This document shows, piece by piece, positions 43,125 through 52,064 of a DNA stretch of 63,948 bases. Source of the stretch: Pseudomonadota bacterium (GTDB taxonomy: Bacteria; Pseudomonadota; Gammaproteobacteria; Steroidobacterales; MnTg04); the NCBI GenBank assembly GCA_022572885.1, contig JACZVC010000020.1, positions 1-63,948 on the forward strand, written 5' to 3'. The number at the start of each line of letters is the position of its first letter. Positions within the stretch are counted from its first letter, which is position 1. Under the pieces are notes generated by a model. The model was not told where the DNA came from. It saw nothing but the letters and a program-made list of their open reading frames with translations, and ran no database searches. The position numbers were made by a program, and so were the translations under genes.

Positions 43125-43889
43125 ATGTGCCTGGTACTCATGGCCTATGAGCATCACCCGCGCTATCGCCTGGTGCTGGCAGCCAACCGGGATGAGTTTC
43201 ATGAGCGGCCGAGCCAGTCCGCGCATTGGTGGCAAGAGCACCCGGGGCTCCTGGCGGGGCGGGATCTGGAAGCCGGCGGCACGTGGCTCGGTGTGAACCG
43301 GAGCGGACGGCTGGCGCTGGTGACGAATTTCCGCGAGCCTGGCGCCCGCGCCCCTGGAAAGCGCAGCCGAGGCGAGCTGGTCAGGGACTTCCTCACAACC
43401 GACCTGCCGGTTGCAGAGTTTGCCGCAGACTTGTCGGCCAATGTTTCTGATTACAGTGGTTTTAACCTGGTCGTTTTCGATGGCAAAGACTGCCTGTATT
43501 TGTGCAATCGCGGTGAATTTCAGCAAGCCCTGCAACCGGGAGTCCACGGACTAAGCAACCATCGCCTGGATACGGCCTGGCCAAAAGTCGAGAAAACACG
43601 CCATCGGTTTGCCGATACCCTGTCGTCTGCTGATATCGATAAAGCAGAATTATTTTCCATAATTGGTGATAATCGCCCATCTGATGATAAGATATTGGCC
43701 GATACCGGGACCGGCCGTGATCTGGAAAGATTGCTGTCGGCACCGTTTGTCATTAGCCCCGGATATGGCACCCGCTGCTCTACGCTGGTGTTGTGGGACA
43801 ACTCCGGTGAGATTCATTTTAGCGAACGCAGTTTTACGCCAGCCGGCAAAATGGACCAGGAAAAGACCTACAAAATCCGGCTCGACTGA
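43125..43889 (+). CDS. NRDE (TANGO2-like) family protein
   Basis: 254 residues. It begins MCLVLMAYEHHPRYRLVLAANRDEFHERP, the diagnostic start of the NRDE/TANGO2 family; Cys2 sits where an N-terminal nucleophile would be exposed after Met removal, and the NRDE motif is complete at about 21-24. Later family landmarks include GGTWLGVNRSGRLALVTNFRE, LSNHRLDTAWPKV and YGTRCSTLVLW. Human TANGO2 has been linked to haem and lipid handling, and the bacterial role is unsettled. The neighbouring S9 peptidase gene starts 12 bases after the stop, suggesting co-expression. Confidence 0.9.
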   Translation: MCLVLMAYEHHPRYRLVLAANRDEFHERPSQSAHWWQEHPGLLAGRDLEAGGTWLGVNRSGRLALVTNFREPGARAPGKRSRGELVRDFLTTDLPVAEFAADLSANVSDYSGFNLVVFDGKDCLYLCNRGEFQQALQPGVHGLSNHRLDTAWPKVEKTRHRFADTLSSADIDKAELFSIIGDNRPSDDKILADTGTGRDLERLLSAPFVISPGYGTRCSTLVLWDNSGEIHFSERSFTPAGKMDQEKTYKIRLD

Positions 43890-43901
43890 AAAGGACCAGT
43901 A

Positions 43902-45842
43902 ATGAAGGATGGCGCTAGCGACGAAGTAAAAGTTTCACCGTATGGATCGTGGTCCTCATCGCTGAGCCTGGACCAGATGGTCGAGGACGTGGTGCGTCTC
44001 GCTGAACCCACCGTCGATGGCGGCACGCTGTACTGGATAGAAACCCGGCCATCGGAGCAAGGCCGCAATGTCCTGGTTACCTGCGCCCCGGGCCAGGAAC
44101 AGACCTACCTGACCCCGGTTGATTACAGCGTGCGCAGCCGGGCACACGAATATGGCGGCGGCAGTTACCTGGCCAGGGGCGGCAGAGTCTGGTTCGTAAA
44201 CGACAACGATCAATGCATCTACACCCAGGTCCTGCCGGCTGGATCGCCGGAACGTCTGACTGCAGCGGGTACGATGCGCTTTGCCGACATGGAACTGGAC
44301 CAGGCGCGTAACCGGCTGCTAGCCGTCTGCGAAGATCACGGCAAAGACGGCGATCCGGAAAATCTGATCGTCGGTGTCGATCTGGATACCGGCGAAATCA
44401 GCGTCCTGGTTAGTGGCGCCGATTTCTACAGCAACCCGCGGCTGTCGCCGGACGGTTCGAGACTGAGCTGGTTGTGCTGGAATCATCCGAATCTCCCGTG
44501 GGATACGACGGAGCTCTGGCTGGCCAAGGTTGGCGCGGACGGCGAAATTCGCGAGCAAAAATGCGTAAGCCTGGCCAAGGATGAGTCTGTATTCCAACCG
44601 CAATGGTCGCCTGATGGTGAACTCTATTTTGTTTCAGATCGCAGCGGCTGGTGGAACCTGTTTCGTTTCCGAAACGATGTTGCGGAAGTCGTCATCCCGG
44701 AGCAGGCGGAATGCGGTTTGCCACAGTGGGTATTCGGCATGTCCACTTACGCCTTTCCTTCTCCTGGTCAGGTCGTGGTTGCAACCACCCGCAACGGATC
44801 GTGGCAACTCAGCAGATTCGATCTTGAAACAGGTCAGCGGGAAGCGCTGGCGGGTGGCTGGACTTCGATAGACGGTGTTGCAGCCGCCGCTGGGAACATT
44901 CTGATGCTGGCGGGCGGCGGTTCCCGCGCGCTCAGCGTCGTTTCAATAAACGCCTCAGGCAAGGAAACCGTACTTAAATGTGCAATCGACGGCACCCTGG
45001 ATCAGTCTGCGATCAGTAAGCCCCAGGCCATCACTTTCGCGACTTCGGACGGAGACCAGGCTCATGGCTTTTTTTATCCACCCGCCAATCCTGTGTTTCG
45101 CGGCCCCAACAACGAAAAGCCGCCGCTGCTTTTAATTTGCCATGGCGGCCCGACTTCGGCGACCGCAACCACTCTCAAACTGGACATACAATTCTGGACC
45201 AGCCGCGGTTTTGCTGTATTTGATGTGAACTACCGCGGCAGCACCGGCTATGGCAGGAGCTACCGGCAGAAGCTCTATGGCACATGGGGTCTGGCCGATG
45301 TCGATGACTGTATACACGGCGCCAGGTATCTTGTTCAGCAAGGCCTGGTAGACCCCAAGCGCATGGCGATCCGCGGCGGCAGCGCCGGCGGCTATACGGT
45401 ATTGAGCGCGCTGACTGGTCACGATGAATTCAGCGCCGGCTCCAGTTTCTTCGGCATCGGCGACCTGGAAAGCATGTTCGAGACGACCCACAAATTCGAA
45501 GCCAGCTACGACCATTGGCTGATCGGCCCAAGAGAAACTCGCAAGGCGATCGTCGAGCAGCGCTCACCGATAAACTTTGCCGACCGGATCAAATGCCCGG
45601 TCATATTCTTCCAGGGTCTGGATGATAAAGTCGTGTCGCCGGATCAATCCGTATCGATGGTGCAGGCGTTGAAAGACAACAAGGTTCCGGTAGCCTACAT
45701 CGAGTATGCAGGCGAAGGGCACGGCTTTCGCCAGTCGCAGAATATTCGGCGCAGCTACGAAGCCGAGTTATATTTCTTCGGCAAAGTCATGGGTTTTGAA
45801 CCAGCCGACAAACTGAACGCCGTCGAGATCACCCACCTTTAA
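43902..45842 (+). CDS. S9 family prolyl-oligopeptidase-like peptidase
   Basis: 646 residues without a signal peptide, so probably cytoplasmic. The N-terminal about 370 residues form a beta propeller with repeats such as ISVLVSGADFYSNPRLSPDGSRLSWLCW and VFQPQWSPDGELYFVSDRSG. The C-terminal alpha/beta-hydrolase domain has the nucleophile Ser494 in GGSAGGY, the acid Asp574/Asp575 in LDDKVVSP and His607 in GEGHGF. Intact catalytic residues imply cleavage of short peptides, probably after proline or acyl-amino acids. It follows the NRDE gene by 12 bases and converges with the esterase gene, with one base between the two stops. Confidence 0.93.
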   Translation: MKDGASDEVKVSPYGSWSSSLSLDQMVEDVVRLAEPTVDGGTLYWIETRPSEQGRNVLVTCAPGQEQTYLTPVDYSVRSRAHEYGGGSYLARGGRVWFVNDNDQCIYTQVLPAGSPERLTAAGTMRFADMELDQARNRLLAVCEDHGKDGDPENLIVGVDLDTGEISVLVSGADFYSNPRLSPDGSRLSWLCWNHPNLPWDTTELWLAKVGADGEIREQKCVSLAKDESVFQPQWSPDGELYFVSDRSGWWNLFRFRNDVAEVVIPEQAECGLPQWVFGMSTYAFPSPGQVVVATTRNGSWQLSRFDLETGQREALAGGWTSIDGVAAAAGNILMLAGGGSRALSVVSINASGKETVLKCAIDGTLDQSAISKPQAITFATSDGDQAHGFFYPPANPVFRGPNNEKPPLLLICHGGPTSATATTLKLDIQFWTSRGFAVFDVNYRGSTGYGRSYRQKLYGTWGLADVDDCIHGARYLVQQGLVDPKRMAIRGGSAGGYTVLSALTGHDEFSAGSSFFGIGDLESMFETTHKFEASYDHWLIGPRETRKAIVEQRSPINFADRIKCPVIFFQGLDDKVVSPDQSVSMVQALKDNKVPVAYIEYAGEGHGFRQSQNIRRSYEAELYFFGKVMGFEPADKLNAVEITHL

Positions 45843-45843
45843 T

Positions 45844-46512
45844 TCAGCGCTTTTCCAGAACGCGGCTCAGCCAGCGGCCGATGTCCTGGATCTCCGCCTG
45901 GCACACGCCATGGGCCACCAGATAACTGCGCCACTCAACCGAGTAGCCTTGCTGGATCAGAAAATCGCGCGCATTCTCGCCCAGGGCCTGCGGCAAAACC
46001 GGATCCATGCTGCCGTGGGCGAGCAATACCGGTGTGGCCAGATTCTCCTGGCTGCACGATTTCTCGAAACCCTTTTGCAACGGCAGGTAACAAGATAATC
46101 CCATGATCCCGGCCAGGCGGCGTGGATAAGCCAGGCCTGCCTGCAAGGCAATCGCGCCACCTTGTGAAAAACCGGCCAGCACGGTGCGCTGAGGAGAAAT
46201 ACCTCGTTGCTGCTCCCGTTTGAGCAGGGCCTCGACACTCTGCTGACTATCCCGCATACCGGCTTCGTCAACCGGCCCGCCGCGCTCGAAGGAGTAGATG
46301 TCATACCAGGCACGCATGGCCATGCCATTGTTTATCGTGACGTTCCTGACCGGCGCGTGCGGGAATACGTAGCGCACCGGGAACGGCAAATCGAGTTCGG
46401 GAACGATGGACTCGAAATCGTGCCCGTCTGCGCCAAGACCGTGCAACCACAAGACAGAAGCTTCGGGTTCCTCCCCTGTTTCGATTTCCACGGTTTGCAA
46501 ATATTCGTCCAA
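45844..46512 (-). CDS. Carboxylesterase / lysophospholipase-like hydrolase
   Basis: 222 residues if it starts at the TTG at 46512, which has a perfect GGAGG five bases upstream; another possible start at 46542 has none. The alpha/beta-hydrolase core shows LWLHGLGADGHDF (oxyanion region), the nucleophile Ser116 in AGFSQGGA, Asp170 in HGSMDPVLP and His201 in AHGVC. The size and motifs match the phospholipase/carboxylesterase type 2 family (acyl-protein-thioesterase-like), cytoplasmic and monomeric or dimeric. The substrate is unknown. The gene converges with the S9 peptidase gene. Confidence 0.9.
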   Translation of the reverse strand: MDEYLQTVEIETGEEPEASVLWLHGLGADGHDFESIVPELDLPFPVRYVFPHAPVRNVTINNGMAMRAWYDIYSFERGGPVDEAGMRDSQQSVEALLKREQQRGISPQRTVLAGFSQGGAIALQAGLAYPRRLAGIMGLSCYLPLQKGFEKSCSQENLATPVLLAHGSMDPVLPQALGENARDFLIQQGYSVEWRSYLVAHGVCQAEIQDIGRWLSRVLEKR

Positions 46513-46663
46513 GTGATCCTCCAATCTTCGCTGAACAGGCAAAACAGCAGCGATATTAGCCCAGATTATTGACCAATGCGCTCGCGCCGTTGCTCCGGTT
46601 GCAGCGGACCAACCGCCAGCGTGGCTGGGCTATACTCTGGGCAAACAAATCATCGAGGCCGAA

Positions 46664-46852
46664 ATGAAAAAACACTCGCCGTTCCCAGCCGCTTTTTTTG
46701 CCGCGTTGCCGCTCCTGTCCGGTTGCGGGCAGAGCGGTGACTTGTACCTGCCGACAGACCCTGAACCTGAAACGACAATCAGCAGCGCCGATGAACGACC
46801 GCCCGAAACGGCAAAAGACAGCCAGGATGACGACGCGCAGGATCAACCCTGA
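46664..46852 (+). CDS. lptM: LptM-like (YifL) small lipoprotein
   Basis: 62 residues. The lipobox PLLSGC places the lipidated Cys21 after a short hydrophobic signal, and the mature N terminus CGQSGDLYLP is diagnostic of the LptM/YifL family, which assists maturation of the LptD/LptE LPS translocon. The remainder is an acidic, disordered tail. It ends two bases before the polA start, an arrangement I read as translational coupling. Confidence 0.85.
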   Translation: MKKHSPFPAAFFAALPLLSGCGQSGDLYLPTDPEPETTISSADERPPETAKDSQDDDAQDQP

Positions 46853-46854
46853 GC

Positions 46855-49551
46855 ATGCCTGAAAAGAGAAAAGTCCTGGTCCTGGTTGACGGATCCAGTT
46901 ACCTCTATCGCGCGTTTCACGCCCTGCCGCCGCTAACCACATCGAAAGGCGAACCGACCGGCGCAATCCACGGCGTGCTCAATATGCTGCAAAAACTGAT
47001 CCGTGATTATCAGCCCGAGCATATCGCGGTGGTTTTCGATGCGGGTGGCAAGACTTTCAGGGACGAGATGTACGAGGATTACAAGGCGAACCGCCCGCCC
47101 ATGCCCGACGAACTTCGCTCACAGATCGATCCGATACTCGAGGCGGTCAGGGCCATGGGCTTACCGCTGCTGCAAACCCCGGGTGTCGAGGCCGATGACG
47201 TGATCGGCACGCTGGCGCGCTGGGCGGACCAGGAAAACATGGTCACGGTCATATCAACCGGCGACAAGGACATGGCGCAACTGGTCAACGACAACATTTC
47301 GCTGGTCAACACGATGACCGGCAAAACCATGGATCGAGATGGCGTCAAGGACAAGTTCGATGTTTACCCGGAGCAGATCGTGGATTTTCTGGCCCTGACC
47401 GGCGACAGCTCCGATAATATCCCCGGCGTCCCGAAAGTCGGACCGAAGACCGCGGCCAAATGGCTGAACCAGTATGCAACGCTGGACAAAATCGTGGCCA
47501 ACGCCGATCAGATCAAGGGCAAGGTCGGCGAAAGTCTGCGTGAAAATCTCGAACAGTTAGAATTGTCGCGCAAGCTCGCGACGATACGCTGCGATCTCGA
47601 TCTGGACCAGGGCGCGCAGGATCTTGCGCCGGGCAAGCCGGATATCGATAGACTCAGAAAGCTGTATCAGCGCCTGGAGATGAACTCGTTGTTGCGCAAG
47701 CTGCCGGAACCGGAAGTAGAGGCAACCGCTGCCAAACCGGTCAGCGGCAAATACCAGACCATTTTTACGCACAAGGATTTTTCCGTCTGGCTCAAAAAGC
47801 TGGAGCAGGCGCAGCTGATCGCTATCGATACCGAAACCGACAGTCTCGACTACATGAACGCCCAGATCGTCGGGCTGTCTTTTGCGGTCGAGGAAGGTGA
47901 GGCGGCCTACCTGCCGGTGGCTCACGATTACCCGGGTGCGCCGGACCAGTTGTCACGTGACGAAGTGCTCGCGACCCTGCAGCCGCTACTTGAAAACCCG
48001 AAATTGCAAAAAGTCGGTCATCATCTGAAATACGACGCGCACATACTGGCCAATTACGGAATCCGCATGAGGGGCATGAAATATGACTCGATGCTCGAAT
48101 CCTACGTGTTGAACAGCACGGCGACCCGCCACGACATGGATTCGGTTGCCAGGCGATACCTCGGCGCCAAGACTATTTCTTTTGAGGATGTCGCCGGCAA
48201 GGGCGCGAAGCAACTGACCTTCAACCAAGTCTCTTTGGAGCAGGCCGGACCGTACGCGGCAGAGGATGCGGACATTAGCTTGCGCTTGCACCACGAGTTG
48301 TGGCGCCAACTGAAAGCTGTGCCAAAACTCTGCGCCTTGTACGAGGAAATCGAGCAGCCGCTGGTCCCGGTCCTGCTGCGGATGGAGCGCACCGGCGTAT
48401 TGCTGGATGCCGATCTGCTGCGAGAGCAGAGCGCGGAAATCGCCGTGCGTCTGCAGGAACTGGAAAAACAATCCCATGAAGCCGCCGGCCAGCCGTTCAA
48501 CCTGGGATCGCCAAAACAACTGCAGGAAATACTGTTCGAGAAACAACAGCTGCCAATTATTCGGAAAACGCCCAAAGGGCAACCGTCGACTGCAGAGGAC
48601 GTACTCCAGGAACTCGCCGCGGACTATGAGCTGCCCCGGTTGATTCTCGACTACCGGATGCTGTCCAAGCTCAAATCCACCTATACCGACCGCCTGCCCG
48701 AGCAAATCAACCCGCGCACCGGCCGCGTACACACTTCGTACCACCAGGCAGTCACGGCGACCGGCCGCTTGTCATCGAGCGACCCGAATCTGCAGAATAT
48801 CCCGATCCGGACCGCAGAAGGCCGGCGCATTCGCCAGGCTTTTGTCGCCCCGGATGGGCGTCGGCTTCTCGCCGCCGACTATTCCCAGATCGAGTTGAGA
48901 ATCATGGCTCACCTGTCAGGCGACGAGGGCCTTTTGCAAGCCTTTGCCGATGACCAGGATATCCACCGCGCGACCGCGGCCGAAGTGTTCTCGGTTGCCC
49001 TCGATGAGGTCAGCGATGATCAGCGTCGTTCAGCCAAGGCGATTAATTTTGGCTTGATATACGGGATGTCGGCATTTGGCCTGGCGCGCCAACTGAACAT
49101 CAGGCGCGGTGAAGCGCAAGATTACGTAGACCTCTACTTCGACCGCTACCCGGGCGTCAGGGCATATATGGACAACACCCGCCAACTGGCCAGGGAGCAA
49201 GGCTATGTCGAGACTGTTTTCGGCCGCCGCCTGTACCTGCCTGAGATCAACGCACGCAATTCGCAACGACGACAGTACGCCGAGCGCAGCGCGATCAACG
49301 CACCGATGCAGGGCACCGCGGCCGATATCATCAAAATGGCGATGATCCAGGTCGATGACTGGATCCAGCGTGAAGCCACGGACATCAGCCTGCTGATGCA
49401 GGTTCACGACGAACTGGTTCTGGAAGTCCCCGAGTCCCGGGTCGAGGAGGCCGGCGAGCGTATTCGGGAACTGATGACCAGCGCTGCAACGCTAAATGTT
49501 CCCCTGAAAGTCGATCTGGGCTTCGGTGAGAACTGGGACGAAGCTCATTAG
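46855..49551 (+). CDS. polA: DNA polymerase I
   Basis: 898 residues with all three domains intact. The 5'-3' exonuclease (about 1-290) has VLVDGSSYLYRAFHALPPL and GVEADDVIGTLA. The proofreading exonuclease (about 300-490) has IAIDTETDSLDYM, so both Asp and Glu are kept. The polymerase holds motif A DYSQIELRIMAHLSGD, motif B RRSAKAINFGLIYG and motif C QVHDELVLEV. It removes RNA primers and fills gaps in replication and repair. The ATG lies two bases after the lptM stop. A TAG ends it at 49551; between polA and engB (49552-49724) no obvious Spot 42-like RNA is seen. Confidence 0.97.
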   Translation: MPEKRKVLVLVDGSSYLYRAFHALPPLTTSKGEPTGAIHGVLNMLQKLIRDYQPEHIAVVFDAGGKTFRDEMYEDYKANRPPMPDELRSQIDPILEAVRAMGLPLLQTPGVEADDVIGTLARWADQENMVTVISTGDKDMAQLVNDNISLVNTMTGKTMDRDGVKDKFDVYPEQIVDFLALTGDSSDNIPGVPKVGPKTAAKWLNQYATLDKIVANADQIKGKVGESLRENLEQLELSRKLATIRCDLDLDQGAQDLAPGKPDIDRLRKLYQRLEMNSLLRKLPEPEVEATAAKPVSGKYQTIFTHKDFSVWLKKLEQAQLIAIDTETDSLDYMNAQIVGLSFAVEEGEAAYLPVAHDYPGAPDQLSRDEVLATLQPLLENPKLQKVGHHLKYDAHILANYGIRMRGMKYDSMLESYVLNSTATRHDMDSVARRYLGAKTISFEDVAGKGAKQLTFNQVSLEQAGPYAAEDADISLRLHHELWRQLKAVPKLCALYEEIEQPLVPVLLRMERTGVLLDADLLREQSAEIAVRLQELEKQSHEAAGQPFNLGSPKQLQEILFEKQQLPIIRKTPKGQPSTAEDVLQELAADYELPRLILDYRMLSKLKSTYTDRLPEQINPRTGRVHTSYHQAVTATGRLSSSDPNLQNIPIRTAEGRRIRQAFVAPDGRRLLAADYSQIELRIMAHLSGDEGLLQAFADDQDIHRATAAEVFSVALDEVSDDQRRSAKAINFGLIYGMSAFGLARQLNIRRGEAQDYVDLYFDRYPGVRAYMDNTRQLAREQGYVETVFGRRLYLPEINARNSQRRQYAERSAINAPMQGTAADIIKMAMIQVDDWIQREATDISLLMQVHDELVLEVPESRVEEAGERIRELMTSAATLNVPLKVDLGFGENWDEAH

Positions 49552-49724
49552 TCTGCCGGTCCGGCTGCCGTCGCGTCGGTGATCTAGAAACTGGTCCAAG
49601 CCCGGAACTTTCTTGCATCGCGGCACTCTTACTGAATGAGCGCAGAAATGCAGCTCGCTTGCTTACCTCCCTGAGCAAGCTAGCACCCGGCATCCCCATT
49701 CCGGGTTCATTTCCCCGGTGCAAT

Positions 49725-50354
49725 TTAGCCCCGGGGATTTTTTTGCCGGTAATTTGCGCTGGCGACCGGCTGCCGATTCAGCAAGGCCATCAGCGCTTCC
49801 CGCGCCTGATCGATGCCAGATTTCTTGGTAGCCGAAAACAACTGGACCGATGTTTCCGCGTCAACCGCGGACCTGACCTCGTGTAGCATCGCCGAGGCCT
49901 TTCCGCGGCTAAGTTTGTCGGCCTTGGTCAGCAAAATATGGGTCAGGCAACCAACACCCTCGGACCAGGCCAGCATCTGGCGGTCGAACTCGGTCAGCGG
50001 CCTGCGTGCATCCATCACCAGGATCAGGCCCGCCAATGATCTTCTTTGCCTAAAGTAGGCCTCCATCAAGTGCCGCCAGTGTCGCCTCACTGCTGCGGGA
50101 ACTCGCGCATAACCATAACCGGGCAAATCGACCAGGCGATCGCCATCCGGCAAGGCAAAGAAATTGACCAACTGGGTGCGCCCCGGCGTCTTGCTGGTTC
50201 GTGCCAGGCTCTTCCTGCCGGCAATCGCGTTCAGGGCGCTGGACTTGCCGACATTGGAGCGGCCCGCAAAAGCCACTTCGCTGCCCTTATCCGGCGGAAA
50301 CTGCGCCGGCCGGTTGGCGCTGATCACGAATTCGGCCTGGTTGAATGGAGACAT
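49725..50354 (-). CDS. engB: Ribosome biogenesis GTP-binding protein EngB (YihA/YsxC)
   Basis: 209 residues. G1 is GRSNVGKSS, G3 is DLPGYGYA and G4 is TKADK; the start NQAEFVISANRPAQFPPD matches the family. EngB assists 50S ribosomal subunit assembly and is usually essential. The ATG at 50354 lies 114 bases upstream of the cytochrome c4 gene on the other strand. The polA-engB adjacency with opposite orientation is conserved in many Gammaproteobacteria. Confidence 0.95.
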   Translation of the reverse strand: MSPFNQAEFVISANRPAQFPPDKGSEVAFAGRSNVGKSSALNAIAGRKSLARTSKTPGRTQLVNFFALPDGDRLVDLPGYGYARVPAAVRRHWRHLMEAYFRQRRSLAGLILVMDARRPLTEFDRQMLAWSEGVGCLTHILLTKADKLSRGKASAMLHEVRSAVDAETSVQLFSATKKSGIDQAREALMALLNRQPVASANYRQKNPRG

Positions 50355-50467
50355 TATGTCGTTCTATGGTGGACTGAAATAAAGGCTTTTAGTGTACAAT
50401 GCTGCGCTTGCGACAACCCGTCTATTTTCCAGCGCGGGGGCCAAAAAGACGGGGGAGGCTGAGCACA

Positions 50468-51073
50468 ATGTATCGCATGTTTATTATTGCCGTATTGTCG
50501 ATGTTCAGCCAGAACATCGCTCTAGCCGAGGGATCGGTTGAAGCAGGCAAACAAAAATCCGCAGCCTGTGCCGCCTGCCACGGCGCGGACGGCAACAGCG
50601 TAAACCCGGCCTGGCCGCGGCTGGCCGGTCAGAATCAGAGATACCTGATCGAGCAACTGGAAGGCTTCAAGAATGGCGATCGCCAGGACCCGTTGATGAC
50701 GCCGCTTGCGATGATACTGTCCGATCAGGACATGGCAGACCTGGCGGCCTTTTACGAGGCACAGGAATCCGGGCATGGCGAGGCCGACCTCGCACTGGTC
50801 CCTCTTGGTCAGAAAATCTACCGGGCAGGCGTCGTGGGGGAGGCCATTATTCCGGCCTGCTATGCGTGTCATGGACCGAATGGTCACGGCGTGGCGCCGG
50901 CCGGATATCCGGCGCTGGGCGGTCAGCATGCAGCCTATACCGAAGCCCAGCTCAGGGCCTTTCGTTCCGGCGCGCGCCGGACCGATCCAGACCAGCAAAT
51001 GCGCAACGTAGCGGCCCGCCTGAGCGATGAGGAAATCATCGCCGTGGCTTCCTATTTGCAGGGATTGCATTGA
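50468..51073 (+). CDS. Diheme cytochrome c4
   Basis: 201 residues from the ATG at 50468, which gives a proper signal peptide (MYRMFIIAVLSMFSQNIALAEG). Two haem sites CxxCH are present, Cys34-Ala-Ala-Cys37-His38 and Cys131-Tyr-Ala-Cys134-His135, one in each of two similar domains, and methionines that may serve as sixth ligands follow each. Cytochrome c4 carries electrons from complex III to terminal oxidases, periplasmic and often membrane-attached. A GGGGGAGG site precedes the start. A TACAAT hexamer at 50395-50400 is a possible -10. The dsbA gene follows after 37 bases. Confidence 0.93.
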   Translation: MYRMFIIAVLSMFSQNIALAEGSVEAGKQKSAACAACHGADGNSVNPAWPRLAGQNQRYLIEQLEGFKNGDRQDPLMTPLAMILSDQDMADLAAFYEAQESGHGEADLALVPLGQKIYRAGVVGEAIIPACYACHGPNGHGVAPAGYPALGGQHAAYTEAQLRAFRSGARRTDPDQQMRNVAARLSDEEIIAVASYLQGLH

Positions 51074-51110
51074 CCATCATTGCTATACACCAGACCACGG
51101 AACATAAATC

Positions 51111-51965
51111 ATGAATCTGAAAACGCTACTGATTCTTTTTCTTTTCGCCCTCGGCAGCGCTTGTTCGGATAGCGCGGATCAGGCCTTGAGTACTGCCGTA
51201 GAAATCCCGGCGGAGCAAATTGCCGAAACCGATGCCACGGAAGCGGCGGACGCCACAGCGGAGATGGCGATCGAAGAAGAAGAGCAGGTAATCGCCGCGG
51301 GCGAATCCGATGACGCCGCCGAAGAAGAGCCCAAAGCCAGCGAGAAAATCGTCCTTGCCCAGGCGGACCCGGACCCATCGCAAGCGGCTCGCGAGTCCCG
51401 ATTTATCGATGGCAAGCATTACACGTCGCTGATACCGGCGCAGCCGACTTCAAGCCCGCCCGAGAAGATCGAAGTCGCGGAAGTGTTTATGTTCAGCTGT
51501 CCGCATTGCTACAACTTCCAGCCGCATATTCAACAGTGGCTAAAAAACAAAGCCTCATACGTCGAATTCGTACGCATCCCGGCGACTTTCAACCCGCTGG
51601 CGCGCGAACACTCACGCGCTTATTACGCGGCGGTACAACTGGGTATAGCGGAACAAATCTCGATACCGTTTTTCCGCGAATTTCACAGCAACAGAAATCC
51701 GCTGAATACCCCGGATCGGCTCACCAAGTTCTTCTCCGGCTTCGGTATCAGCGAGCAAGATTTTCTCAAGGCGTTCAACTCCTTCGAAGTGGATTCGAAG
51801 GTACGCCAGGCAGACAAGCTGACCCGGCGTTACCAGATCAGCGGCGTGCCTGCGGTGGTCATCAACGGGAAGTATGTATCGGCCGCCGACAAGGTCGGCG
51901 GCTATGAAAACCTGATCGCGCTGATGGATGACCTGGCCGCGCAGGAAAATCGCGAGCGCAACTAA
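51111..51965 (+). CDS. dsbA: DsbA-like thiol:disulfide oxidoreductase with acidic linker
   Basis: 284 residues, longer than usual DsbA (about 210). The N-terminal signal ends LGSAC, a possible but imperfect lipobox with Cys18. Residues about 20-90 form an Ala/Glu/Asp-rich disordered linker, then the thioredoxin-fold domain begins (HYTSLIP). The active site is Cys130-Pro-His-Cys133 (FSCPHCY), and the cis-proline loop is SGVPAVVING. It oxidises cysteines of exported proteins in the periplasm. It probably shares a transcript with the cytochrome c4 gene, and a strong terminator lies 22 bases after the stop. The acidic linker is the odd feature. Confidence 0.92.
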   Translation: MNLKTLLILFLFALGSACSDSADQALSTAVEIPAEQIAETDATEAADATAEMAIEEEEQVIAAGESDDAAEEEPKASEKIVLAQADPDPSQAARESRFIDGKHYTSLIPAQPTSSPPEKIEVAEVFMFSCPHCYNFQPHIQQWLKNKASYVEFVRIPATFNPLAREHSRAYYAAVQLGIAEQISIPFFREFHSNRNPLNTPDRLTKFFSGFGISEQDFLKAFNSFEVDSKVRQADKLTRRYQISGVPAVVINGKYVSAADKVGGYENLIALMDDLAAQENRERN

Positions 51966-51987
51966 TCGGCCGTTCTTGAGCAAGGAA

Positions 51988-52016
51988 ACGCCCGCTGCCT
52001 TCAGCGGGCGTTTTTT
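51988..52016 (+). terminator. Intrinsic terminator after dsbA
   Basis: A perfect ten-pair stem ACGCCCGCTG / CAGCGGGCGT with a four-base loop is followed by six T residues. Confidence 0.93.
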
Positions 52017-52064
52017 GTTGCCTCTTTCAGCCTGACAAATATCCCGCACCAGCAGATAGCGCAG

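Noticed and set aside
49552-49724. Possible Spot 42-like sRNA between polA and engB
   Set aside because: Spot 42 lies here in enteric bacteria, but I see no matching sequence or clear promoter-terminator pair.
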